Assembly: GCA_019235595.1 (NCBI GenBank)
Contig: JAFAKI010000218.1
Span: 1 to 17,926, forward strand
Source of the DNA: Mucilaginibacter sp.
Lineage (GTDB): Bacteria > Bacteroidota > Bacteroidia > Sphingobacteriales > Sphingobacteriaceae
Length of the DNA: 17,926 nucleotides
Direction of reading: 5' to 3'
Positions within the stretch are counted from its first letter, which is position 1. Every line of letters begins with the position of its first letter. Positions 7,123 to 14,701 of this stretch are shown here, piece after piece. A program made the translations under genes and the position numbers. Under the pieces are notes generated by a model that ran no database searches, was not told the DNA's origin, and saw only the letters and a list, made by a program, of their open reading frames with translations.

Positions 7123-9462
7123 TCATACCAATTTTATTTGAGCTTTATTGAATTCACTAATGAGCTTGCTAAATAACTGGCTTTTGAAGTCAGCCTCGAC
7201 ATAGATGCTTTCGACCCAAATCAGAATACGTAATTCTACCGCATCGGCTGATATGGAATTGATAAAGATTTCTTTGTCCTGCTGCTTAATTACATTTTCG
7301 GATGATAGGATCGCATCGTCAATGATTTTATACACAACATTCAGGTCGGAGGCCATAACAACTTTGAATAATATTTCAGACTGAACCCATGCCGAGTTAA
7401 TGGTCCAGTTCGTAAATCGGTTAGATATCAGGTCGCCATTAGGGATAATAACTTCTGAACCTTGTTGCGTTAACATTTTACTGGCGCGTATGCCAATGTC
7501 CTGAATTTTTCCCTTCTTGTCAGCAAGCTCGACAAAATCTCCTATCTGAAACGGCTTTTCGAAAATCAAAATAATGCCCGACACAAAATTGTTTACGATG
7601 TTTTGCATGCCCAGACCTATCCCTACACTCAGCGCGCCAAGCACCACCGTCAATTTATCGAGAGGAATTCCAGAGGCGGTTACTGCAAGCAATATTCCGA
7701 TGACAGCTACAAGAAGACGCAACAAGGTTAATTTGGATCCTTTATGTTCGACATGATCACTAAACGTTACGGACTTTTCGCCGAAAACAATACCGATGTG
7801 CTTTTGAAGTAAATGTGATACAAATAAGATCATGGCAAAAAACAACACATTGCCCAATGTAAAAGTCACGCTGCCGAAACTGTGACGCTTCACAAGTACC
7901 TGATGAATGAATTCAAAAACGCCACCTGCGATGCTAAGATTGATGAGGAACACCAAAAGCCAAAGTAATACAGAGACAACAGATAAAGCCCTGCGAAAAG
8001 AAACTCTTGTTTTGTTTATACTGATCCGCGAGAAAAAACCTTTCGTGCAGGCACTGACTTTGATCTGAAGTTCCAGTGCATTGCTAAAAACTTGTATAAA
8101 AACAGCCAGTCCAATGATTTGGGTAAGCCCGACTATCGCGGCAAGACTGTAAATTTTCGCGAGGCTTACACGACCGAACATATTCAATAATATCGCCGCC
8201 GCATTCAGCAACTCGTAGATAATAACAACTGGCCGTACAAATTTACCCGCAATGCGTGCTTTTTTTATTTGGATGATCAGGCGGAATCCTATATACAGGG
8301 ACACCGCGTTAATGGTTATCAAAAATAGCCGCATGAACAGCGCTTCGTGAACGGCGGCGCCCGCAACAACGATCGCGAGGTATAATATTACAATATAAAG
8401 CCAATAGCGATATTGATCAGGCGACAGTTTCCTGCGAAACAATATCGTAATAACGGCCACTGACAAAAACTGAATAAGCTCAATATATGGAGAAGGGGCA
8501 TCCGGTTCGAATAACGGAGCGACATTAAGCAGGACAACCATTGCCGGAATAACCGGGTTACGATTGAGATATACAAATTCAGGCATGCTCATATTCCCTC
8601 TTGCAGTCAGCTTATCGGCCTTCTGAAAATTGAAATAAACCCAAAGAAAAAAGAAGGCGCCGAATATCAATAGCAGGATACGGTTTTCCCAGCTTGAACT
8701 TAAAAAGTATCCAAGGATCTTTTGCTGACCTGCATAGGATGATGCCAGCAGCGTACCAACGCTTTCTTGGCGGCTCACCTGCGGCGCATCCCAGATGTAG
8801 GGCGATTCTTTTCCTACGATACTTTTACCGGACGCTTCGAGTCGTTCGCTGATGTTCGCCTCTAAACCGGTTACATCGAGGTAGACGGCGGAAACTGCTG
8901 CCAGCAAACGGCTCACCGTATCCAAACTCGCTGAGTTTGCTTTACCTGCGGCCTGCAGCTTTAATTTTGTATCGATTAGTTGCCCCGTGTAAAGCTGCTT
9001 GCCCGTCGTGTCATTGGTGCTAACTGACAGCAATGTATCGCTGCTCAGTTCGACGACCTCTTTTGACATACGCTGCAAATCGTTACTGACCTTGCTTAAT
9101 GATTTTTGCCAGTTAAGTAATTTTTCCTCAGAATTATTAAGTATCAGATTATAACTAACCAGGGTCTTCGGATCGATGGTTTTATGCGGAAAGCGCAGGT
9201 CCGCTTTTATCGGCGCAATATCATTACGGATATCAGTGAGATCGGCACGGACTTCAGCGGATCCGTACCCTCTTTGGTTTGATGCATTGATCTCTATTAT
9301 AGCAGCCTGCGCTTTCTGAAGTTTGAACAACAGGGTATCAGGAATGCTTTGCCCTGAGTCGTTCTTTAAGACTATCTTACCTGGCGTTTGCGCAAAAGCG
9401 CTCATAACACCGCTCGTTATAAGCAAGCCGGTCAATATTAAAAGGAAAGTAAATTTGTACAT
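7123..9462 (-). CDS. Large MscS-family mechanosensitive channel with a periplasmic N-terminal domain
   Basis: The product is a 779-residue inner-membrane channel. A signal peptide (MYKFTFLLILTGLLI..., cleavage near AFAQ-TP at about residue 25) is followed by a periplasmic domain to about residue 255 with heptad-like helical stretches, as in MscK-like or YbdG-like channels. Several membrane helices then run from about 258 to 590. The MscS pore-lining helix starts at about 598: GIPLDKLTVVLGALSVGIGL, then GMQNIVNNFVSGIILIFEKP, with the Gly/Ala packing pattern typical of TM3. The beta domain follows with QIGDFVEL and the conserved VIIPNGDLISNRFTNWT, ending soon after the C-terminal alpha/beta domain. 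Such channels release solutes on hypo-osmotic shock. A small lipoprotein gene ends 67 bases upstream in the same direction. The short AT-rich gap to the cupin has no obvious terminator. Confidence 0.92.
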   Translation of the reverse strand: MYKFTFLLILTGLLITSGVMSAFAQTPGKIVLKNDSGQSIPDTLLFKLQKAQAAIIEINASNQRGYGSAEVRADLTDIRNDIAPIKADLRFPHKTIDPKTLVSYNLILNNSEEKLLNWQKSLSKVSNDLQRMSKEVVELSSDTLLSVSTNDTTGKQLYTGQLIDTKLKLQAAGKANSASLDTVSRLLAAVSAVYLDVTGLEANISERLEASGKSIVGKESPYIWDAPQVSRQESVGTLLASSYAGQQKILGYFLSSSWENRILLLIFGAFFFLWVYFNFQKADKLTARGNMSMPEFVYLNRNPVIPAMVVLLNVAPLFEPDAPSPYIELIQFLSVAVITILFRRKLSPDQYRYWLYIVILYLAIVVAGAAVHEALFMRLFLITINAVSLYIGFRLIIQIKKARIAGKFVRPVVIIYELLNAAAILLNMFGRVSLAKIYSLAAIVGLTQIIGLAVFIQVFSNALELQIKVSACTKGFFSRISINKTRVSFRRALSVVSVLLWLLVFLINLSIAGGVFEFIHQVLVKRHSFGSVTFTLGNVLFFAMILFVSHLLQKHIGIVFGEKSVTFSDHVEHKGSKLTLLRLLVAVIGILLAVTASGIPLDKLTVVLGALSVGIGLGMQNIVNNFVSGIILIFEKPFQIGDFVELADKKGKIQDIGIRASKMLTQQGSEVIIPNGDLISNRFTNWTINSAWVQSEILFKVVMASDLNVVYKIIDDAILSSENVIKQQDKEIFINSISADAVELRILIWVESIYVEADFKSQLFSKLISEFNKAQIKLV

Positions 9463-9529
9463 GTAAGCCTAACAAACAAGCTTAATTTCTGTTGCCAATC
9501 TTCATGAATACCTGTTAAGCGATCATAGA

Positions 9530-9748
9530 CTAGTCGTCCAATATACTTTCAAGATAACAGCGTACACCTGGGAAATATTGACCGAGAAGTTTCCAACTGA
9601 AATGTAAAACCCAAATAAGTAAACCGATGATGGCTGCAATGATCAGCGCCATAATAAAGCCGCTCTTGAATGAAAGTTCCATCAGGCCGCAGCCGGAAAG
9701 TAAAAAGCAGGAAATAAAACCCGCAAGGATTAATAATTCTTTTTTCAT
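9530..9748 (-). CDS. Small membrane lipoprotein, 72 residues
   Basis: The product begins MKKELLILAGFISCFLLSGC, a signal sequence ending in a lipobox (LLSGC, Cys at about 20). A short linker (GLMELSFKSGF) then precedes a strong membrane helix (IMALIIAAIIGLLIWVLHF) and a short basic/acidic end. Many Bacteroidetes have 50-70 residue proteins of this design (lipobox, a short FK-G linker and one helix), often with misleading database names; their role is unknown. The start is an ATG at 9746-9748, and an overlapping longer frame on the same strand has poorer composition. It precedes the MscS-type channel by 67 bases in the same direction, so cotranscription is likely and an accessory role to the channel is a possible but unproven inference. 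Confidence 0.65.
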   Translation of the reverse strand: MKKELLILAGFISCFLLSGCGLMELSFKSGFIMALIIAAIIGLLIWVLHFSWKLLGQYFPGVRCYLESILDD

Positions 9749-9860
9749 AGTCAGGTGATTTCCTGAATAACAATCGTTAATAAAAATGGTTGCAGTGGAA
9801 TTGCCATTTTAAGTCTTTGAACTTTTTATTAAACCGCTTGTTTATTCGACAATGAAGCCT

Positions 9861-9986
9861 TTAAAGCTCATCCATCAAACCATGATGTATAGCCGTTTCC
9901 CGGCCTATGCCGGTCGTGCCGCCGGTGATTACTACTGCCAGTCCACTGATCTTTTGCTTCGTTTGCTGAATGAGATTGCCTGCCAT
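9861..9986 (-). pseudogene. N-terminal stub of a short-chain dehydrogenase
   Basis: An ATG at 9986 opens a 41-residue frame reading MAGNLIQQTKQKISGLAVVI then TGGTTGIGRETAIHHGLMDEL. The SDR nucleotide-binding motif TGGTTGIGRETA is unmistakable and is preceded by a normal beta-strand (GLAVVITGG). The frame ends at TAA 9861-9863, before the rest of the Rossmann fold, and the following bases in other frames show no continuation. The stub therefore keeps only the first strand and glycine loop of a protein normally about 250 residues long. It is a deletion remnant. It is not a copy of the SDR at 16935 (TGGDSGIGRA) or at 1433. The remaining intergenic sequence around it holds no gene. Confidence 0.72.
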
Positions 9987-10160
9987 GTTGAACGTTTCTT
10001 ACAGAACAACCGGTTATCCAGTAAGGGTTTCCGGGAAACATAAATCGGGTATTTACAACACACGGCAAGTATTTATCACTGACCATTCAGGTATTCTACG
10101 CACAAACATCTTCCACTCTTGTTGCGTTTCTCTAATAGATTTAGATACCAATAAACCTTT
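9987..10160. other. Intergenic, divergent spacer before the 732-residue gene
   Basis: This spacer is AT-rich in places and lies between the SDR stub and the 732-residue gene. It presumably contains the + strand promoter of the latter, but I see no convincing match to the Bacteroidetes TTTG / TAnnTTTG boxes, no hairpin terminator and no coding trace. Confidence 0.4.
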
Positions 10161-12359
10161 ATGAAATCCTCATTCTCTGTTTCCCCATGGGCCGTCGCTG
10201 TTCAGTCTTTTGTGGATAAGGCTGATAACAGCTTATATAATAAAAGCTATAAAGATTTTCAATTCGACATTTTTTGCACAACGAATGCATTATGTATAAC
10301 TGTAAATGGTCCTAAAAATACCCGGTTATTGTTTTTACCGGCTTATTCACCAGATAGCGGGCTGCTTCTCAAAACATTAAATGAGCAAGATGGCGCATTG
10401 CATATCAAGCTTCAATCTGCCATTGGAAAATTTGACGTTACAATCAGCTGGCCCGAACAGGACTTTACATCCTTGCGCTACACCACCTGTTTTATGCCGG
10501 CATCAGATATGTTTATCCCTTTCTGGCCTAAAGATGTTGTAATAAACGGGGAGAATTCAATTCCTGAAGGCGATACACTCGTTCAACAGGTTGGTACACG
10601 CTCCGGCATGCTGTATTGTCCATTTACAAAGCCACGCGGCGGTTCCTTCCTATATCTTCAGAATCTCACCGCGCTGGCAGATTATTGCCAGTTAACAGAG
10701 ACGTCTGTTGCTGCTTCGGTAACCAGCCGATGGCCTGAAATGGGATTTTCATTACCTCCTGCAATCAAAAAACCGTTGCCATCCGGTAAAAAAATAACGA
10801 TATCCGATGCAATTGTAGTTTTAGATCCGAATACCCCAAAGGATGAAGGAACGATGACCCGGCAGTTCCTCGACATGCTGGCAAATGCTTATCTAATAAT
10901 GCCGAGACCGGAAACCAAATTTCACGATTGGCCGGACATACTTGGCAAGGGGCTTAAAGATTTGCTAAATAATTCAGGATGCTGGTCACACGTAAAAGGC
11001 AGGGAATATTTTAACGCATACGTATCCGATTACAAGACTCCCCCCGAAATTATGGTACAGCTGGCGGTCATTCTGCCGCTTTTAGATTACCAGGAATGGA
11101 ATGGACAAAAGATACCGGTGATCAATGAGGTAAAAAATAACTTGTCGGAATTTTACGACCCGAAGCTAAAAACAATAACACGTTGGCTTCCGGCCGCTAA
11201 GGAGATGCTGGATGGCGGGGAAGAACAGAAGAACCCCAATGTCATGGATTCCTGGTACCTGCATCATCCATTGCTTAACTTATCACGGCTTGCCATTAAA
11301 GGGGATGAGATAGCCAGGAAATTATTTTTCGGCTCGATAGATTACGCGATAAAAGTTGCCAGGAAATTTAAATATCAATGGCCGGTCTTTTATCAGATGG
11401 AAACCCTGGAAGTGATCAAGCCGGAGACCGTTCCGGGAAAAGGCGGCGAAAAGGATGTGCCGGGGGCTTATGCGCATGTCATGCTGCAAGCTTACGAACT
11501 CACGAAAGACAAACGGTACCTGAAGGAAGCTGAAAAGGCAGCGAAAACATTAAAAGGGCTGGGATTCGAATTATTTTACCAGGCCAATAATACCGCATTT
11601 TCGGCAGGTGCTATGATAAGATTATACAAGCTAACCGGCGAACAAGATTACCTCGATCTGAGCTACTTATGCCTGGCGAACATATTCCGCAATTGCAGGC
11701 TTTGGGACTGCAATTATGGTTATGGAAAATACTTCCCTTCATTTTTTACACTTTTCCCATTGAATGATGCGCCTTACACTGCGGTTTATGAAGAACAGGA
11801 GGTATTTTGTGCATTAAGAGATTATTTGAGGCATTCAGAAGGTACCCCACTGTTGCCGTCGGCAATGCTGCTGATCTGTGAATATGTTCGTTACATGGTG
11901 AACCGTGCAGCATATTATTATCCGCCGATGTTACCCTCCGAAATGCTGGAAGACAAACAGCAAACGGGAGAACTGGATCCCAAATTATGGATAGCTTTGG
12001 AAGATTTGCACGATGGCTGGGAAAAATGCGGGAAGGTGGGCCAGGAAGTGTACGGTGCCGGCAATGCATTTGGGATCCTGCCGAGGTTATACTACCGGAT
12101 CAGCGGTGATGATTGGTTAATTGGTTGCGATTACCCGATTGCACAATATAAATGCAAAGGCAAAAAGGCTACGTTCCATATCCAGGGAGACAGCAGGCTC
12201 ATTTGCCGCCTGGTTATCGTCCCAAATAAAAAACAGCAATTGCCCGGAGTTACTATCAGGGCAACTGGTCGAAATGAGCCAATTGAGGGCAATTTATTTA
12301 AAGATGGCCATTCCGAATACTCGCTTCCGGGCAACCAGGATGTCGAAGTAAGCTGGTAA
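10161..12359 (+). CDS. Unknown 732-residue protein with helical (alpha/alpha)-barrel-like core
   Basis: I do not recognise the family. The protein has no signal peptide, so it is probably cytosolic. Residues 1 to about 230 are beta-rich with many short strands. From about 240 to 620 the sequence is helical, with repeated pairs typical of (alpha/alpha)6 toroids: AYAHVMLQAYELTKDKRYLK (about 434-453), then AGAMIRLYKLTGEQDYLDLS (about 489-508), where each x-Y-x-x-T-x-D/E-x-x-YL turn recurs as in six-hairpin glycosidases, uronate epimerases and lyases. Aromatic and acidic loops (LWDCNYGYGKYFPS, NDAPYTAVYEEQE) could line a carbohydrate site. The last 80 residues are beta-rich again. A sugar-acting enzyme is the best inference but no catalytic residue can be named. 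The gene stands alone on + between the SDR stub and the DUF72 remnant. The frame is uninterrupted, so it is probably under selection. Confidence 0.8.
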   Translation: MKSSFSVSPWAVAVQSFVDKADNSLYNKSYKDFQFDIFCTTNALCITVNGPKNTRLLFLPAYSPDSGLLLKTLNEQDGALHIKLQSAIGKFDVTISWPEQDFTSLRYTTCFMPASDMFIPFWPKDVVINGENSIPEGDTLVQQVGTRSGMLYCPFTKPRGGSFLYLQNLTALADYCQLTETSVAASVTSRWPEMGFSLPPAIKKPLPSGKKITISDAIVVLDPNTPKDEGTMTRQFLDMLANAYLIMPRPETKFHDWPDILGKGLKDLLNNSGCWSHVKGREYFNAYVSDYKTPPEIMVQLAVILPLLDYQEWNGQKIPVINEVKNNLSEFYDPKLKTITRWLPAAKEMLDGGEEQKNPNVMDSWYLHHPLLNLSRLAIKGDEIARKLFFGSIDYAIKVARKFKYQWPVFYQMETLEVIKPETVPGKGGEKDVPGAYAHVMLQAYELTKDKRYLKEAEKAAKTLKGLGFELFYQANNTAFSAGAMIRLYKLTGEQDYLDLSYLCLANIFRNCRLWDCNYGYGKYFPSFFTLFPLNDAPYTAVYEEQEVFCALRDYLRHSEGTPLLPSAMLLICEYVRYMVNRAAYYYPPMLPSEMLEDKQQTGELDPKLWIALEDLHDGWEKCGKVGQEVYGAGNAFGILPRLYYRISGDDWLIGCDYPIAQYKCKGKKATFHIQGDSRLICRLVIVPNKKQQLPGVTIRATGRNEPIEGNLFKDGHSEYSLPGNQDVEVSW

Positions 12360-12549
12360 AGTTGGCGGACAAACATGATTTTAAGCGGTTTAGCATGTAA
12401 ATACCTATTTTAACTGCACGTTTTACACTTTTTGCGGTACTTACGATTAAATCGATAAGTTATCGTTTGAACTAACAACTAACAGATTAAATTACTGTCA
12501 GTTAACAATTATAAAGCAGGACGGGGTCGCATGTTCAAAAAAGCAATTT
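12360..12549. other. Intergenic, AT-rich spacer with a 13-base palindrome
   Basis: No coding trace is visible on either strand. The only structure is CGATAAGTTATCG at 12453-12465 (two 6-base arms around a G), followed by the near repeat ACTAACAACTAAC at 12471-12483. These could be an operator or chance in AT-rich DNA. No terminator hairpin was found for the 732-residue gene. Confidence 0.35.
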
Positions 12550-12850
12550 AACTTATACCCTATTGCTGCATTTATGGCTGCTATCAATGCCCTGCCTAAG
12601 CAAGGCTGTTTACTTTTTCAGTTACGCCCGAAATTGGACCGGATAGGATACAATTGACAAGTTTACTGGCTGAGTTAAAGCCTTACAATTGGCCCGTTGC
12701 AGTTGGATTCCGTCATTCGGGCTGGTACGCCGAGCAAGTCTTTGATCTGCTTACTCAATTTAATGCCGCTATGGTACTACATGATTGTTGTATCTTTTTT
12801 AACTACATGGCCGACCAATACGGGCTTCGCGGTTGCCGGAATACTTTACG
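12550..12850 (+). pseudogene. Decayed DUF72-family gene
   Basis: Three + strand frames in sequence carry parts of one DUF72 (YecE-like, TIM-barrel) protein. Frame one from about 12559 to 12654 contains ALPKQGCLLFQLRPKLDRIG, matching the family's G-x-x-LFQ-x-P region. Frame two, to about 12780, reads LLAELKPYNWPVAVGFRHSG and then WYAEQVFDLLTQFNAAMVLHD; the F-R-H-x-x-W pattern is diagnostic. Frame three contains TTWPTNTGFAV. Two frameshifts (near 12650 and after about 12785) and the absence of the N-terminal third and the C-terminal third show that it is a remnant of a protein of about 240 residues. An internal open frame with a TTG start exists at 12654-12872, but it encodes only the middle of the domain. 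Confidence 0.75.
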
Positions 12851-12898
12851 CTGCCACAGACAGCGCCGATAAAACAATTAGCAAAGTAAGGTATATTC

Positions 12899-13378
12899 TC
12901 ATTCCAGGTGATTTTCATCTATCTGACGGTGTAACTGCTGTATATCAGTTGTTTCTTTCATCTCTTCCAATTCAGGGTCCTTTTTATCAATTCCCATCGT
13001 CTTTTGTATCTCATGTAACATTTCCAGTATTTTAGTGATTTCAGTCTCCGCCTTAATGTTGATCTCAAATTCCAGCTGCTCACGTACTTTTTCTATCCTG
13101 CGCTGCCTTTTCTGACTGATGAGTACGCAAACAGATAGTATAATGGCAAATATGGAGAGCACGCTATCAAGCCCATTGAACGGGAAAGGATCGAATGGTT
13201 GGAGCACCGGCAACCATCCGAGGTTCCAGGTTATATAAAAACCAAGCAACAACAGGCAAAAAACAAGGAACCCGATACTTCCGAACAAATCAGTGATAGC
13301 AACCGCCGCGCGGTCAAGCCAAGTCTGCCTGATGTCGATAGCGGACCTTATTTTTGTGTTTCTGCTGTCCTGCTCCAT
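12899..13378 (-). CDS. DUF1003 membrane protein
   Basis: This 159-residue protein has the DUF1003 layout. A cytosolic start with TWLDRAAVAITDLFGSIGF (residues 19-37) leads into a first membrane helix (about 34-52). The conserved FDPFPF at 62-67 precedes a second helix (68-87), then the LISQKRQRRI motif and a long helical stretch rich in Glu and Lys (about 95-135; EFEINIKAETEITKILE) probably forms a coiled coil. The family's function is unknown. Its members often lie among stress and ion-transport genes. I chose ATG 13378. An upstream start at 13600 would add 74 residues of random-looking basic sequence running into a + strand hairpin. It follows the YihY-type gene on the same strand, 260 bases away, and no terminator was found after its stop. 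Confidence 0.88.
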   Translation of the reverse strand: MEQDSRNTKIRSAIDIRQTWLDRAAVAITDLFGSIGFLVFCLLLLGFYITWNLGWLPVLQPFDPFPFNGLDSVLSIFAIILSVCVLISQKRQRRIEKVREQLEFEINIKAETEITKILEMLHEIQKTMGIDKKDPELEEMKETTDIQQLHRQIDENHLE

Positions 13379-13543
13379 TGCTGTTAACTGAGATCGCAAC
13401 AAGTGAATTACAACAGCATGAATGAAATGTTTTCCATTAAGCAATATTCGGTGCTTATTTAGGAAGGCAAGATGGTAGCTTTTTTTAAAAAATCGGGTAT
13501 TTTTCCTGGTATTTATACTAAGGTTATTGGTTAGATCTGTAGG

Positions 13544-13551
13544 TAACTTTG
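13544..13551 (+). promoter_or_regulatory. Candidate -7 box (TAnnTTTG) upstream of an orphan terminator
   Basis: TAACTTTG at 13544-13551 is an exact match to the Bacteroidetes -7 consensus. The matching -33 box is weak: ATTGG near 13526-13530, with a spacer shorter than usual. Its interest comes from lying about 50 bases before the + strand terminator at 13593-13623, with no protein gene between. A chance match is quite possible. Confidence 0.3.
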
Positions 13552-13556
13552 TGTGT

Positions 13557-13623
13557 GATTTTTTATTCAAAATTATTAAGCTTTTGTTCAGGAGCCCCAA
13601 TGCGCGATGCAGCGGGGCTTTTT
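13557..13623 (+). ncRNA. Candidate short RNA ending at an intrinsic terminator
   Basis: If transcription began about 6 bases after the TAACTTTG box, the transcript would be about 65 bases long, with an AU-rich 5' part (ATTTTTTATTCAAAATTATT) and a strong 3' hairpin plus U-tail. No open reading frame of sense lies in it. Both neighbouring genes run on the other strand, so no gene accounts for the terminator except the far-upstream DUF72 remnant. This is inference from two signals, not recognition of a known RNA family. Confidence 0.25.
13593..13623 (+). terminator. Intrinsic terminator on the + strand
   Basis: AGCCCC (13593-13598) pairs with GGGGCT (13614-13619), with an inner TGC/GCA pairing around GCGAT, and is followed directly by a T run (five T ending at 13623, the first also the last base of the stem). 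On the - strand there is no T run after the hairpin (CCTGAACAAAAGC), so it points to + strand termination although it sits 16 bases after the stop of the - strand YihY gene. A weaker role for the - strand gene cannot be excluded. Confidence 0.65.
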
Positions 13624-13638
13624 GTAAGCCAGATTTGC

Positions 13639-14610
13639 TTACTTGCTTTTCCCGATATCATGCTTAGGGGGAACCACGCTTACCTCATGCAACTCTTCTT
13701 TTTGCTCGATATGAACAGCGAATTCAGCAGGCTCGATCTTCACCCCATAAAAATCCGCATAGGCGCGGGTAAATTCGGCGCCGAAATATAATATAGCCGC
13801 CGTATAATATATCCAAAGTAGGATGACAATCAGTGACCCGGCTGCGCCGTAGGTGGAACTTGTTCCAGATTTAGCAATATAGATGCCGATCACCAGCCTG
13901 CCGATCATAAACAATATAGCCGTAAAAATTGCGCCCGGGCGTACATCCCTCCATTTCATTTTCGCATCAGGAAGCACTTTAAAAATAACAGCAAACAGAA
14001 CCGATATCACGGCGAAACTTATGGCTATATTAATGAGGTTAAAAATAGCAACCGTGACATCAGGCAGAAATGTCTTCAGCTTATCGCTCAAAGCAAGCAG
14101 TGCACCATTCAATATCAGCGAGACCAGCAATAAAAATCCGAGCGTAATGATCATTGACCCGGACAGTAAGCGGTTTTTTATAAGCTTGACCCAGGCCGCT
14201 TTCGGCTTAGGTTTTACCTGCCAGATCAGGTTGATCGATTCCTGTATCTCGCCAAATACGGTGGTTGCTCCGATCAGTAACGTTACAACTCCGATGATGA
14301 CCGACAAGGTTGATTTACCCGACAACTCGATGTGTGTGACCATATCCTGTATCTGTTTAGCCGAATCAACCCCTACGATCCCGTTAATTTCTTCAAAAAG
14401 CCTGCCCTGAATAGCATCCCTCCCAAGGAAAATTCCGACAAGTGAAATAACGAGCAGCAGCAAAGGCGCCAATGAAAAAATTGTATAATAGGCCAGGGAA
14501 GCACTGTACTTCAAAGCAAGATCATCGATAAACCCGCTCATCGCCGCTTTTAAAATGGTAAAGCCGTTTTTAAAGGCAGTCTTGGTAAAGTACGTTTTGA
14601 TTGCGTCCAT
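13639..14610 (-). CDS. YihY/virulence factor BrkB family membrane protein
   Basis: The 323-residue product has about six membrane helices and the YihY/BrkB signatures. SASLAYYTIFSLAPLLLLVI near the start is the most conserved part of the family. The middle helix pair has GATTVFGEIQESINLIW, and the end has YGAAGSLIVILLWIYYTAAI and LYFGAEFTRAY. The tail is hydrophilic and Glu/Lys rich. Its transport substrate is unknown; the old RNase BN name for this family is wrong. I chose the ATG at 14610 because helix 1 then follows at a normal distance. ATG 14709 and TTG 14715 in the same frame would add 33-35 residues and overlap the end of the kinase fragment upstream, which would suggest translational coupling. 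On its strand it follows the kinase fragment and precedes DUF1003. Confidence 0.88.
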   Translation of the reverse strand: MDAIKTYFTKTAFKNGFTILKAAMSGFIDDLALKYSASLAYYTIFSLAPLLLLVISLVGIFLGRDAIQGRLFEEINGIVGVDSAKQIQDMVTHIELSGKSTLSVIIGVVTLLIGATTVFGEIQESINLIWQVKPKPKAAWVKLIKNRLLSGSMIITLGFLLLVSLILNGALLALSDKLKTFLPDVTVAIFNLINIAISFAVISVLFAVIFKVLPDAKMKWRDVRPGAIFTAILFMIGRLVIGIYIAKSGTSSTYGAAGSLIVILLWIYYTAAILYFGAEFTRAYADFYGVKIEPAEFAVHIEQKEELHEVSVVPPKHDIGKSK

Positions 14611-14701
14611 GAATCCTATAACTAATATTTTGAACAGCCGTATTGAAGTATTGTTTAACGGGAAGCAGCGTTTCAGCATGGCGAAAAATAAATTGCGAAG
14701 G

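Noticed and set aside
9549..9773. Alternative 74-residue - strand frame overlapping the small lipoprotein
   Set aside because: Its composition (many Arg, His and aromatic residues, no signature) is that of an out-of-frame shadow; the overlapping frame has a lipobox and a clear helix.
12654..12872. Open + strand frame of 72 residues as a separate gene
   Set aside because: It is the middle piece of the DUF72 domain, with other pieces of the same protein in neighbouring frames; better described as a pseudogene.
13379..13600. N-terminal extension of DUF1003 to 13600
   Set aside because: The added 74 residues are basic and low in information, overlap a + strand hairpin, and the family begins near the ATG at 13378.
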